NCBI GenBank assembly: GCA_965243715.1
Contig: CBDEVU010000007.1
Location: 186,001 to 250,000, forward strand
Direction: 5' to 3'
Origin: UBA11606 sp965243715
Lineage (GTDB): Bacteria; Actinomycetota; Acidimicrobiia; Acidimicrobiales; Aldehydirespiratoraceae
DNA length: 64,000 bases
Shown here one piece after another: positions 43,638-50,951 of this stretch. Below the pieces are notes generated by a model that did not search any database, was not told where the DNA came from, and was given only the letters and a program-made list of their open reading frames with translations. Position numbers and translations under genes: made by a program. The first letter of the stretch is position 1; every line of letters starts with the position of its first letter.

Positions 43638-45233
43638 TTAGCCATCGGCAGGCTCCTGGAAGAGAGACGTCGCCATCAACCGCACGTCGTTGGCGACGAG
43701 TAGTTTGACCTCGGCGCAGCCTAAGATGTCGCGTTCGAGGTCGATCCCCGGCGCGATTTCTGTCACCACCAACCCCTCCGGACGCAGCCGAATCACACAA
43801 CGTTCGGTTACGTAGATAACCTCGGCACCGCGTTCGAGGGCCCGACGACCGCTGAAGGACACTTGGTCCACGTCCGGCACGAACTTGGGTTTTCCTGCAT
43901 TCGACTCGATCGCTAGTTGACCATTACCCACCACTAGGCCGTTATTTCCGGCCATGAAGGTGCCCACGAAGATCAGTTTGGAGGCCGCTTCGGTGATGTC
44001 GGCAAAGCCACCGATCCCTGCCGAGACGTGACTGCGACCAGCCAACCGCGACACATTGACGTTGCCGAACTGATCGACCTGCATGAACGACAAACACGCC
44101 GCGTCGCATCCGCCCCCCTGCAACAGCGTGAATTGACTAGGCGCGGGGAGCACTGCGTCAGGGTTCAACGCACACCCGAATCCCGGACCGGTTACCGGGA
44201 ATCCGCCGACCGCTCCCTGCTCGGTCACCCAGGTAACGTGGTCGCCGCGACCTTCCTCGTGAAATACCCGGGGAATGCCCGAACATATGCCAAAGCCGAG
44301 GTTCACAATCCAGCCTTGCTTCAGTTCGCCACTGGCTCGGCGGGCAAGTACTTTCTCGATTCCCCACGGGAGCGGTTCGATATGATCAACGGGGCCCATG
44401 ATCTCCCCCGACAGCACCGGGTCGTAGCGGATCTCGGTCGTTTGCATCTGGTCCGGTACCACAACAACTGCGTCCACGATTGCTCCGGGAACCCTGACTC
44501 CTTGCGCCGCCAGGCTGCCCGCTTGTGCGAGGCGCTTGACTTGAGCGACGACGATTCCGCCGTTGTTGTGGGTGGCGAGTGCTTGTTCGAGGATTCCCAG
44601 CGGCGCGCCCTCGTGTTCAGTAGTAATATTTCCGTGCGTGTCGGCGGTAGTACCGCGAATCAGGGCTACATCGGGGCACAGCGGCGGGTAGTGCAACCAC
44701 TCTTCGCCAGCGAACGTAACGACCTGGACCAAATCGCGGGGCGTGACATCGTTCAGCGCTCCACCTGCGCGTCGAGGGTCAACAAAAGTGTCGAGGCCGA
44801 TCTTGGTGAGCACGCCGGGTTGATGCGTTGCCCCCGCCGCGTGCATCTGAAAGAGCACTCCGCTGGGCAGATTCCAAGCCGCAACCCGGTTTTCGTCGAT
44901 CATGGTCCGAATCCGGGGCGGGGCCAATGACGAGGGTCCACTGGGAAAGGAGCCCGCCAGAACTTGGCGCAGTAGTCCATCGCGGGCGAGGTGGTCGATG
45001 CCACGGATCCCGAACATGTCGCCCGCGGCAATCGGGTTGATCACGGTTAGATCAGCAGGTGAACCGGTTTCACCGAAGGCATCGCCGAGGACGGCCAGCA
45101 AACGGTCAGGACAAGCCAACCCTGACGATGCACTCACCGACACCGTCGCGCCGGGGCGAACTAGTCTCGAAACGGCCGCCGGGTCGAGAACGGGTACCGT
45201 CTTGCCCTGGCGTACCGGCCGCTCATAGTTCAT
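43638..45233 (-). CDS. Acyl-CoA:carboxylate CoA-transferase (fused alpha-beta, Pct/YdiF-like)
   Basis: A 531-residue family I CoA-transferase in which both subunits are fused. The N-terminal half begins with VRPGATVSVSASSGLACPDR. The C-terminal half holds VTWVTEQGAVGGFP, whose Glu is the likely covalent CoA-bearing residue, and GVLFQMHAAGATHQPGVLTK lies earlier. Such enzymes move CoA between short acids such as acetate, propionate or lactate. The ATG at 45233 overlaps the lacI stop, so it is co-expressed with the local regulator. Its substrate in a uronate-type regulon is unexplained. Confidence 0.87.
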   Translation of the reverse strand: MNYERPVRQGKTVPVLDPAAVSRLVRPGATVSVSASSGLACPDRLLAVLGDAFGETGSPADLTVINPIAAGDMFGIRGIDHLARDGLLRQVLAGSFPSGPSSLAPPRIRTMIDENRVAAWNLPSGVLFQMHAAGATHQPGVLTKIGLDTFVDPRRAGGALNDVTPRDLVQVVTFAGEEWLHYPPLCPDVALIRGTTADTHGNITTEHEGAPLGILEQALATHNNGGIVVAQVKRLAQAGSLAAQGVRVPGAIVDAVVVVPDQMQTTEIRYDPVLSGEIMGPVDHIEPLPWGIEKVLARRASGELKQGWIVNLGFGICSGIPRVFHEEGRGDHVTWVTEQGAVGGFPVTGPGFGCALNPDAVLPAPSQFTLLQGGGCDAACLSFMQVDQFGNVNVSRLAGRSHVSAGIGGFADITEAASKLIFVGTFMAGNNGLVVGNGQLAIESNAGKPKFVPDVDQVSFSGRRALERGAEVIYVTERCVIRLRPEGLVVTEIAPGIDLERDILGCAEVKLLVANDVRLMATSLFQEPADG

Positions 45234-46297
45234 GTCGAAGCCACCGAGAGAGGGCAGCCGCAACTGCGCCGGACCTGCAGTGACGAAAAAACGATGCGAT
45301 CTTGAGGGGCGACCACATCGCCGCGGTCTATCAAAGCGACGAGCATTTCCGCCGCGGCCCGCCCGATCTCCTTGGCGGCGACTCGAACGGTAGATAAAGG
45401 GGGTTGTTCGAATTGAGCGGCTTCAATATCGTCAAACCCCATCAAGAGTGCGTCCTTGCCTACCGTCACTTCGCGGGCCCGTAGCGCTGACGCGACCCCG
45501 AGGGCCACGACATCGTTGTAGGCGAACACCGCTGTTGGTTGGGCGGGCAACGTGTCCCAAAACGACCACGCTGTGTCGTAGGCGTCGGGGCGAGAGACGG
45601 CGGAGGACAAGGTAATTAGCTCCTCGGGATCACGACCCGCGGCTACCAGACCTGCCCGCAAACCCTTGCATCGTTCCAGGTACGGCGATCCGCTCGCCCA
45701 TCCACCAATAAAGACGAAAGAGGCGGGCTGGTGTACTGAAGCCATATGGTAGGCGGCTTCGTAAGCGCCCTGAGTGTTGTCCGACCCGACATAACTGGCG
45801 GTGGCGGCGTCCACCCGTCGAGAGCACAAAACGATCGGTATCCCGGCCGCGGTCAAGCGGTCCAGAGCCGGGGCGGTCGAACCGTGGGCTGCGGTCACGA
45901 TCACGCCATCAACTCCTGCCTCCATCAAGCGATTGAACAAGGCGTCTTGGGCAGCAATGTCCTCGGAGTGTTGCCCTAGAATTGCGGTTCTCCCTGTCAC
46001 CGAAATTGTGGACTCGATGCCATCGACTACCTCGGCGAAGAACGGGTTTCTCACCGTGGTCACCACCACGCCAACCGAACCCGTCCTTTGTGCTCGCAGA
46101 CTCGATGCCGCTCGGTTGTAGACATAACCAAACTCTTCGAAGGCCTTGAGGACTTTGGCTCGTGTCTCATCGGCGACAAGGGGGCTACCGCGTAACACCA
46201 AACTGGCCGTTGATCTAGAAACTCCGACCGCGGCCGCGACATCAGCTAACCGAACCCGTTTACGGCTGGCCGTGTCCTCGGCCTGCGGATTTTTCAC
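45230..46297 (-). CDS. LacI-family regulator of the uronate-type locus
   Basis: A 355-residue repressor-type protein. The HTH is VRLADVAAAVGVSRSTASLV followed by LRGSPLVADETRAKVLKAFE, with a hinge near YVYNRAASSLRAQRTGSVGV, then a periplasmic-binding-like sugar sensor. The GTG at 46297 is chosen over the ATG at 46342 because a TTGACA-17-TAACCT promoter and a perfect operator lie between 46316 and 46357 and include the ATG. That arrangement implies autoregulation. The inducer is probably a uronate intermediate such as 2-keto-3-deoxygluconate. Confidence 0.9.
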   Translation of the reverse strand: MKNPQAEDTASRKRVRLADVAAAVGVSRSTASLVLRGSPLVADETRAKVLKAFEEFGYVYNRAASSLRAQRTGSVGVVVTTVRNPFFAEVVDGIESTISVTGRTAILGQHSEDIAAQDALFNRLMEAGVDGVIVTAAHGSTAPALDRLTAAGIPIVLCSRRVDAATASYVGSDNTQGAYEAAYHMASVHQPASFVFIGGWASGSPYLERCKGLRAGLVAAGRDPEELITLSSAVSRPDAYDTAWSFWDTLPAQPTAVFAYNDVVALGVASALRAREVTVGKDALLMGFDDIEAAQFEQPPLSTVRVAAKEIGRAAAEMLVALIDRGDVVAPQDRIVFSSLQVRRSCGCPLSVAST

Positions 46298-46315
46298 TAC
46301 TCGACCTCGCCTTCT

Positions 46316-46329
46316 TTGGATCGATCCAA
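46316..46329. promoter_or_regulatory. LacI-type operator, perfect palindrome (lacI promoter)
   Basis: TTGGATCGATCCAA, a perfect 14-bp palindrome directly downstream of the lacI -10. It is the best copy in the window and defines the consensus. Confidence 0.85.
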
Positions 46330-46357
46330 GGTTAGGAGCCATGGTGTGGGATGTCAA
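46329..46357 (-). promoter_or_regulatory. Promoter of the lacI-CoA-transferase unit
   Basis: Minus strand: TTGACA (46357-46352), a 17-bp spacer and TAACCT (46334-46329). The operator begins on the last base of the -10, a position where a bound repressor would block initiation. Confidence 0.7.
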
Positions 46358-46421
46358 GGATCTCCGTCGGGGTAAAACTGTGCGAGCCGGAACTCTGAGA
46401 GTCTTTACTCTCAACATTTCG

Positions 46422-47522
46422 TTAGCGGGTAACACGGGCTCCCCTTGCCTCGACCGCGGCGAGCACCTCGGCGGCGGTCATCATCGACGTGTCGCCAGGG
46501 GTTGTCATCACCAACGCGCCGTGAGCCGCTCCGATCTCCACCGCCTCCGCCGGGGTGCGCCCTTCGATCAAACTCCATATCGTGCCCGACGCAAAACCGT
46601 CGCCGCCACCCACGCGGTCAAACACCTCGAGACCGTCACGAGTGCGGGCCTCGTAGAACTCTCCGCCTGCGCAGAGCACAGCGCTCCAGTCGTTAGTAGT
46701 GGCCGTTGACGCCGTCCTCAGGCTCGTACCGACAACGACAAGGTTGGGAAAGGCAGCAATAACGTCGTTTATCATTGCCTTGAAAGCAGAAGTGTCGATC
46801 TCGGAGATGTCGTCATCGAGTTCTTCGACTCGAAAACCAAGCGCCGCGGTGAAATCCTCCTCGTTGCCAAACATTACGTCCACCAACGAAGCGAGTCGCC
46901 GGTTCACCGCAACCGCCTTAGATTGGCCGCCACGAGAGGCCCACAGCGACGGGCGATAGTTCAAGTCGTAGGAGACGATTGTCCCCGCCGCTCGGGCTGC
47001 CTGAATTGCTTCGAGCGCCACGTCGGCCGTAGTTTCCGACAAAGCGGCGAAAATGCCCCCCGTATGCATCCACCGGACCCCCTCCACTTCGAAAATCTGC
47101 TGCCAGTCGATGTCCCCCACCCGCAACTGCGATACCGCTGTGTTGCTGCGGTCGCTCACCCCTAGGGCGGGCCGGAGCCCATACCCCTTCTCGGTAAAGT
47201 TCAGCCCGACCCGACCCGCCTGGCCCGTACCGTCATGGGGAATCCACCGGACGTGGCGTAGGTCAACGCCGCCCGCCATTATGAGGTCCTCAAGGAGACG
47301 GCCTACCTCGTGATCGACGAGACTCGTCACGATGGCGGTGCGAAGACCAAACACCTTCCGTAGGGCTCGGGCGACATTGTATTCGCCGCCACCTTCACTC
47401 ACACGAAACGTCCTCGTAGTCCGCACTCGACCCCATTCCGGGTCAAGCCGCAGCATTACTTCGCCCAAGCTGAGACAATCCCACCTACAGTCTTGGCGGC
47501 TCAAGATATTGAGCCCGCTCAC
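46422..47522 (-). CDS. kdgK: PfkB-family sugar kinase, 2-keto-3-deoxygluconate kinase-like
   Basis: A 366-residue ribokinase-fold kinase. It has the sugar-lid region GEYNVARALRKVFGLRTAIV, TTADVALEAIQAARAAGTIV, SYDLNYRPSLW, and the catalytic anion hole DRVGGGDGFASGTIWSL with its Asp base. SYDxNYRxxLW is common in 2-keto-3-deoxygluconate kinases. It would phosphorylate KDG to KDPG. The GTG start overlaps the aldolase stop (GTGA), so the two steps are made together. Substrate is inferred from the neighbour. Confidence 0.85.
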   Translation of the reverse strand: MSGLNILSRQDCRWDCLSLGEVMLRLDPEWGRVRTTRTFRVSEGGGEYNVARALRKVFGLRTAIVTSLVDHEVGRLLEDLIMAGGVDLRHVRWIPHDGTGQAGRVGLNFTEKGYGLRPALGVSDRSNTAVSQLRVGDIDWQQIFEVEGVRWMHTGGIFAALSETTADVALEAIQAARAAGTIVSYDLNYRPSLWASRGGQSKAVAVNRRLASLVDVMFGNEEDFTAALGFRVEELDDDISEIDTSAFKAMINDVIAAFPNLVVVGTSLRTASTATTNDWSAVLCAGGEFYEARTRDGLEVFDRVGGGDGFASGTIWSLIEGRTPAEAVEIGAAHGALVMTTPGDTSMMTAAEVLAAVEARGARVTR

Positions 47523-48196
47523 GCCGCGTCTCCGTTACGAGCGACCGATACCGACTGCACCGCCGCTGTCAAAGCATCGCCTACAGCCAGCCAATCACGC
47601 TTCGCTATGTGTGTGGGCGAAAAGAGTTTCGAGCCCATACCAACCGCGGGCGCGCCTGCCTGATACCACGCTGCCAGCGATTCTACGGTGGGCTCCACTC
47701 CGCCGGTCGGGATCGCCTCCACCCACGGACAGGGCGCTCGAACGGCGGCGAGGAAGGCCGGGCCGCCCAACGCTTCCGCGGGAAATAGCTTCACCATGTG
47801 GCACCCGAGATCGTAGGCCGTCTGAATCTCGGTCAACGTTGCACATCCGGGAACGTACAGCACCCCCTGACGAGCACACGCTCGGCTAACATCGACCCCA
47901 AGCGAGGGAGCAAACACGAAGCTCGCCCCCGCGCCGATTACCCGGGCCGCGGTGGGTGCGTCGGTTACCGTTCCTACTCCGATGGCCACCTCGGGAAGTT
48001 CGAGGCGACCCCACGAGAGAAGTTCCACGACAAGATCAAGCGCACCAGGGCCACGGTTGGTGAACTCCAGGCAGGACAGACCACTTGACGCCACCAGGCG
48101 CGCTAGTTCTTTGGCTATCTCCAAGTCCCCCACGGAACAGACAGGGACCAAGCCGTCGCTTTTCATCCTCGCCACGACCTCATCCGCTCTCAACAT
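47519..48196 (-). CDS. eda: KDPG/KHG aldolase family
   Basis: A 225-residue class I aldolase that splits 2-keto-3-deoxy-6-phosphogluconate to pyruvate and glyceraldehyde-3-phosphate. Glu44 lies in CLEFTNRG, the Schiff-base Lys136 in HMVKLFPAE, and the phosphate site is AIPTGGVEP. The ATG at 48196 follows AGGAG. A promoter with two operators lies directly upstream. First gene of the eda-kdgK unit. Confidence 0.9.
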   Translation of the reverse strand: MLRADEVVARMKSDGLVPVCSVGDLEIAKELARLVASSGLSCLEFTNRGPGALDLVVELLSWGRLELPEVAIGVGTVTDAPTAARVIGAGASFVFAPSLGVDVSRACARQGVLYVPGCATLTEIQTAYDLGCHMVKLFPAEALGGPAFLAAVRAPCPWVEAIPTGGVEPTVESLAAWYQAGAPAVGMGSKLFSPTHIAKRDWLAVGDALTAAVQSVSVARNGDAA

Positions 48197-48209
48197 TTAC
48201 ACTCCTGTT

Positions 48210-48223
48210 TTGGATCGATCTAA
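48210..48223. promoter_or_regulatory. LacI-type operator (eda unit, proximal)
   Basis: TTGGATCGATCTAA, one change from the perfect palindrome, between the promoter and the eda ribosome site. Confidence 0.75.
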
Positions 48224-48236
48224 TGGATCGATCTAA
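48223..48236. promoter_or_regulatory. LacI-type operator (eda unit, distal)
   Basis: ATGGATCGATCTAA, two changes from consensus. It shares its first base with the proximal site, so centres are 13 bp apart, and it overlaps the transcription start region. Confidence 0.7.
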
Positions 48237-48264
48237 AAGTACTCAAGATAGGCGGTGTCGTCAA
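48236..48264 (-). promoter_or_regulatory. Promoter of the eda-kdgK unit
   Basis: Minus strand: TTGACG (48264-48259), a 17-bp spacer and TACTTT (48241-48236), followed at once by the two operators. Confidence 0.65.
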
Positions 48265-48313
48265 GGGCAATACTGATATTAGGACTGTCACACCGTACAA
48301 ATACACTGCTGTC

Positions 48314-48460
48314 ATGTTTAGCAAAACGCACCTCGCAGAGCATCGCCTCGTTTACACCGCGGCCATCGACGCCCTCGGCGACACCGGGGATGACGCAGTC
48401 GAGCAGACGTCGCCGGATGAAGCCGAGCAAGTTCGTAGCGTAAATCCAGATGGTGGATAG
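48314..48460 (+). pseudogene. Internally deleted DUF222 remnant
   Basis: A 48-codon frame that keeps scattered pieces of the DUF222 protein in order. MFSKTHLAEH matches the start MFQKAHDNLAE, then RLVYTAAIDALGDTGDDA matches RLACLAGIDALGDSGADA, then SPDEAEQV matches SPSEAEEL. The parts between are missing without loss of frame. It lies 60 bp upstream of the intact copy and is more diverged than the copy at 11743-12826. It could be a tiny expressed product, but decay is the simpler reading. Confidence 0.6.
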
Positions 48461-48485
48461 TTAATGATCGAATTAGAAAAAATGC

Positions 48486-48514
48486 TTGACGTTTTAGTTT
48501 CGTTCTGATACAAT
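48486..48514 (+). promoter_or_regulatory. Promoter of the intact DUF222/HNH gene, likely leaderless
   Basis: TTGACG (48486-48491), a 17-bp spacer and TACAAT (48509-48514). The ATG at 48521 is six bases beyond the -10, so transcription should begin on or next to the start codon. Confidence 0.8.
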
Positions 48515-48520
48515 AAACGC

Positions 48521-49606
48521 ATGTTCCAGAAAGCGCACGACAACTTGGCTGAGATTGCTCTCCATGGAATGTCTCGACCGGAGTTGACCACAACCATTGG
48601 TGGGCTTGATCGAGTGATCGCTCACGCGCAAGAACGTCGCTTGGCCTGCTTGGCTGGGATCGACGCCTTGGGCGATTCTGGGGCTGATGCGGCTTCTGTG
48701 GGGCATTCGTTGTCGCGGCGCTCGAACCGGCAGTCCAAAGAAGACGCCAAGGTCGCTACACAACTTGCGCAGATGCCCGCGGTGGCCGAGAGCTTGGCCA
48801 GTGGGGCTATCACTTCTGAGCATGCCGCTGTGTGTGCTGAGGCGGCGGCTCGGGTATCGCCTAGCGAGGCCGAGGAGTTGCTGGCCTTGGCTGCGGATTT
48901 GCCTGCCGATCGGTTTGCTAAGAAGACACGCGAGTGGGTCAATATCAGGGAATCTCAGGGCACGGTTGAGAAGCGTCACGCTCGGCAGCGTCGTTTGCGC
49001 GAGGTAACTGACTGGGTTGACGGCGAGGGGATGGTCAACATCTTGAGCCGCCTTGATCCGATCAATGGCGCACGGGCTCTAGCTGCCTTACGCGAGTTTG
49101 CTAACCAGAAGGGCCCCGACGACACTCGTACGGTGAAGCAGCGCCGCGCCGATGCGATGGTGGCGTTGCTCACTGGTGCTCGGGCGACCCGTACTGGCAA
49201 GCCGCATCCCAAGCACATGGTCCACCTGCTGCACTGTCTCGAGACGGGCTCCACCGAGCTAGCTGACGGCAGCCCCGTCCCCGACGACGTACTCATCGAA
49301 CTCGGCCCCACCGCCGAAGTAGTCGGCCAGGTATTTAGCGGCGACGGCCGACCGTTGTGGTTGGGGCGCTCCACCCGCCTAGCTAGCCGCGATCAGTGGA
49401 TTGCTCTTATCGCCCGCCATCGTGGCTGTAGCGAATGCGGCGCAACAACGGACCGCACCGAAGCCCACCATGCTAGGGAATGGTCCCACGGCGGGCCAAC
49501 CGACATCGACAACCTCGAACTACCCTGCTGGAACTGCCACGGCCGAAAACACCTTGGCCAACGCGGCGACCCCGCCCGCCACCGAAAACCAACCCCCGCC
49601 GCCTAG
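48521..49606 (+). CDS. DUF222/HNH endonuclease-like protein, intact
   Basis: A 361-residue protein. The N-terminal DUF222 region (about 1-240) is helical and Ala/Arg-rich (RRSNRQSKEDAKVATQLAQM). The C-terminal HNH region has paired cysteines C303/C306 and C336/C339, with EAHHAREWSHGG and DIDNLELPCWNCHGRKH giving the HNH core (His316/His317, Asn331, His340). In mycobacteria this family is the repetitive '13E12' group. DNA cleavage is plausible, but the cellular role is not established. There is no ribosome site because the mRNA is probably leaderless. Its copy at 11743-12826 is a pseudogene in the opposite orientation. Confidence 0.9.
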   Translation: MFQKAHDNLAEIALHGMSRPELTTTIGGLDRVIAHAQERRLACLAGIDALGDSGADAASVGHSLSRRSNRQSKEDAKVATQLAQMPAVAESLASGAITSEHAAVCAEAAARVSPSEAEELLALAADLPADRFAKKTREWVNIRESQGTVEKRHARQRRLREVTDWVDGEGMVNILSRLDPINGARALAALREFANQKGPDDTRTVKQRRADAMVALLTGARATRTGKPHPKHMVHLLHCLETGSTELADGSPVPDDVLIELGPTAEVVGQVFSGDGRPLWLGRSTRLASRDQWIALIARHRGCSECGATTDRTEAHHAREWSHGGPTDIDNLELPCWNCHGRKHLGQRGDPARHRKPTPAA

Positions 49607-49660
49607 GACCGTGCAGCCTAGGACCCGCCACCTAGGACCCTGCCACCTAGGACCGTGCCG
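49601..49660. repeat. Four 15-bp tandem repeats at the end of the HNH gene
   Basis: Units at 49601, 49616, 49631 and 49646, all built on CCTAGGACC followed by three variable and then mostly GC bases. The TAG stop of the HNH gene (49604-49606) is inside the first unit. Confidence 0.85.
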
Positions 49661-49724
49661 CCAACCCGAACCGATGCGGTGCTGGGGTCGGCCAGTGGCC
49701 CACCGTCGCGACTAGCTTCTTGGT

Positions 49725-50951
49725 ATGGCTGCTGTCACCCCCAACGAAGAGGACCTGCCTCTTATCATCTCGGTCGACGATCACGTGATGGAACCGCGCG
49801 ACTTGTGGCAACAGCAACTCCCACCGAGTTTGCGGGCCCGGGGGCCACGAGTCGTGCAGGAAAAGGTGCGGTTGAAGTTCGAGGGCGGCCATTACGGCTT
49901 CGAGCGCAACGATCCTGACGGCCACCTCTGCGATCTCTGGCTCTACGACGACCTAGTAACCCCGACAGGGTTTCTCCACGGGCCAGCGGGTGTGCCGCGT
50001 GAAAAGCAGCGCAACGTTGCTGCGACTTATGAAGATCTTCGACCGGGAACGTGGAACCAGGCCGATCGGTTGACCGATATGGATCTCAACCATGTTGAGG
50101 CAGCCATCAACTATCCGAACATCTTTCCCCGCTTTTGCGGCCAGGGTTTCCTAGAGCGAGAAGACAAAGGCCTAGCCCTGCAGTGTCTTCAGATCTACAA
50201 CGACTGGATCATCGACGATTGGGGTGGAGGCGCGGGCCGGGGTCGACTCATTCCATTAACCCTGCTGCCGTTGTGGGACCCCGCGCTGGCCGCTCAGGAA
50301 GTCCGTCGCTGCGCGGCCAAGGGCAGTTATGCGATTGCCTTCTCCGAGAATCCATCCAAGTTGGGGTGCGCCACGATGTACAGCGGTGAGTGGGATGTCC
50401 TTTGGCAGACATGCTCTGAGACCGACACTACAGTCTCGATGCACATCGGATCCTCTTCGTCGATGCCCACCACCTCCGCCGATGCCCCGCTGGCGACCTC
50501 AATGTCGCTGTACGCCCAAAACGCCGAAGGGTCGATGGTTGACTGGGTATTCTCCGGCACCCTCTCGCGGTTCCCGACGATCAAAATTGCCTACGCCGAG
50601 AGCCAGGTCGGTTGGATGCCGTTCCAAGTGGAACGCATGGATAGCGTATTTCGCGAAGGCCGGGGTGGGGTCGGCGGTGCCGGTCCCTTGCCTAGCGAAA
50701 TCGTGCGTGGCCGAGTCTATGGCTGCATTTTTGACGATCTAGTAGGACTCAAGCAGCGTGACGATGTTGGTATCGATCAGATTCTGTTCGAGACCGACTA
50801 TCCGCATTCCGACGGAACCTTCCCCGACAGTCGCAAGGTGGCCCACTCACTGTTCGCCGCGGTCGCCATGAACGCCGAGGAATGTACCAAGGTGATGCGG
50901 GGCAACGCCATCCGCGCCTACGGCCTAGAACGGTTCGCCATTACGCAGTGA
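49725..50951 (+). CDS. Amidohydrolase-2 family metal-dependent hydrolase
   Basis: A 408-residue TIM-barrel hydrolase of the amidohydrolase-2 type. It starts IISVDDHVMEPRDLWQQQLP, where most members have HxH and this has DDHV. It continues with VSMHIGSSSSMPTTSADAPL and ends with ILFETDYPHSDGTFPDSRKV, which supplies the usual late metal-site Asp. Related proteins include decarboxylases and hydrolases of aromatic acids; the substrate is unknown. It converges with the lactone oxidase gene, overlapping by 11 bp. Confidence 0.85.
   Translation: MAAVTPNEEDLPLIISVDDHVMEPRDLWQQQLPPSLRARGPRVVQEKVRLKFEGGHYGFERNDPDGHLCDLWLYDDLVTPTGFLHGPAGVPREKQRNVAATYEDLRPGTWNQADRLTDMDLNHVEAAINYPNIFPRFCGQGFLEREDKGLALQCLQIYNDWIIDDWGGGAGRGRLIPLTLLPLWDPALAAQEVRRCAAKGSYAIAFSENPSKLGCATMYSGEWDVLWQTCSETDTTVSMHIGSSSSMPTTSADAPLATSMSLYAQNAEGSMVDWVFSGTLSRFPTIKIAYAESQVGWMPFQVERMDSVFREGRGGVGGAGPLPSEIVRGRVYGCIFDDLVGLKQRDDVGIDQILFETDYPHSDGTFPDSRKVAHSLFAAVAMNAEECTKVMRGNAIRAYGLERFAITQ

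Noticed and set aside
43517..43708. A plus-strand open frame beginning with repeated PVLD units
   Set aside because: The repeats are DNA-level 15-bp units that contain operator half-sites, and the rest overlaps operators and the CoA-transferase gene on the other strand.
46297..46342. ATG at 46342 as the start of lacI
   Set aside because: It lies inside the spacer of a TTGACA-17-TAACCT promoter upstream of a perfect operator; the GTG at 46297 begins just before the HTH and has its own ribosome site.
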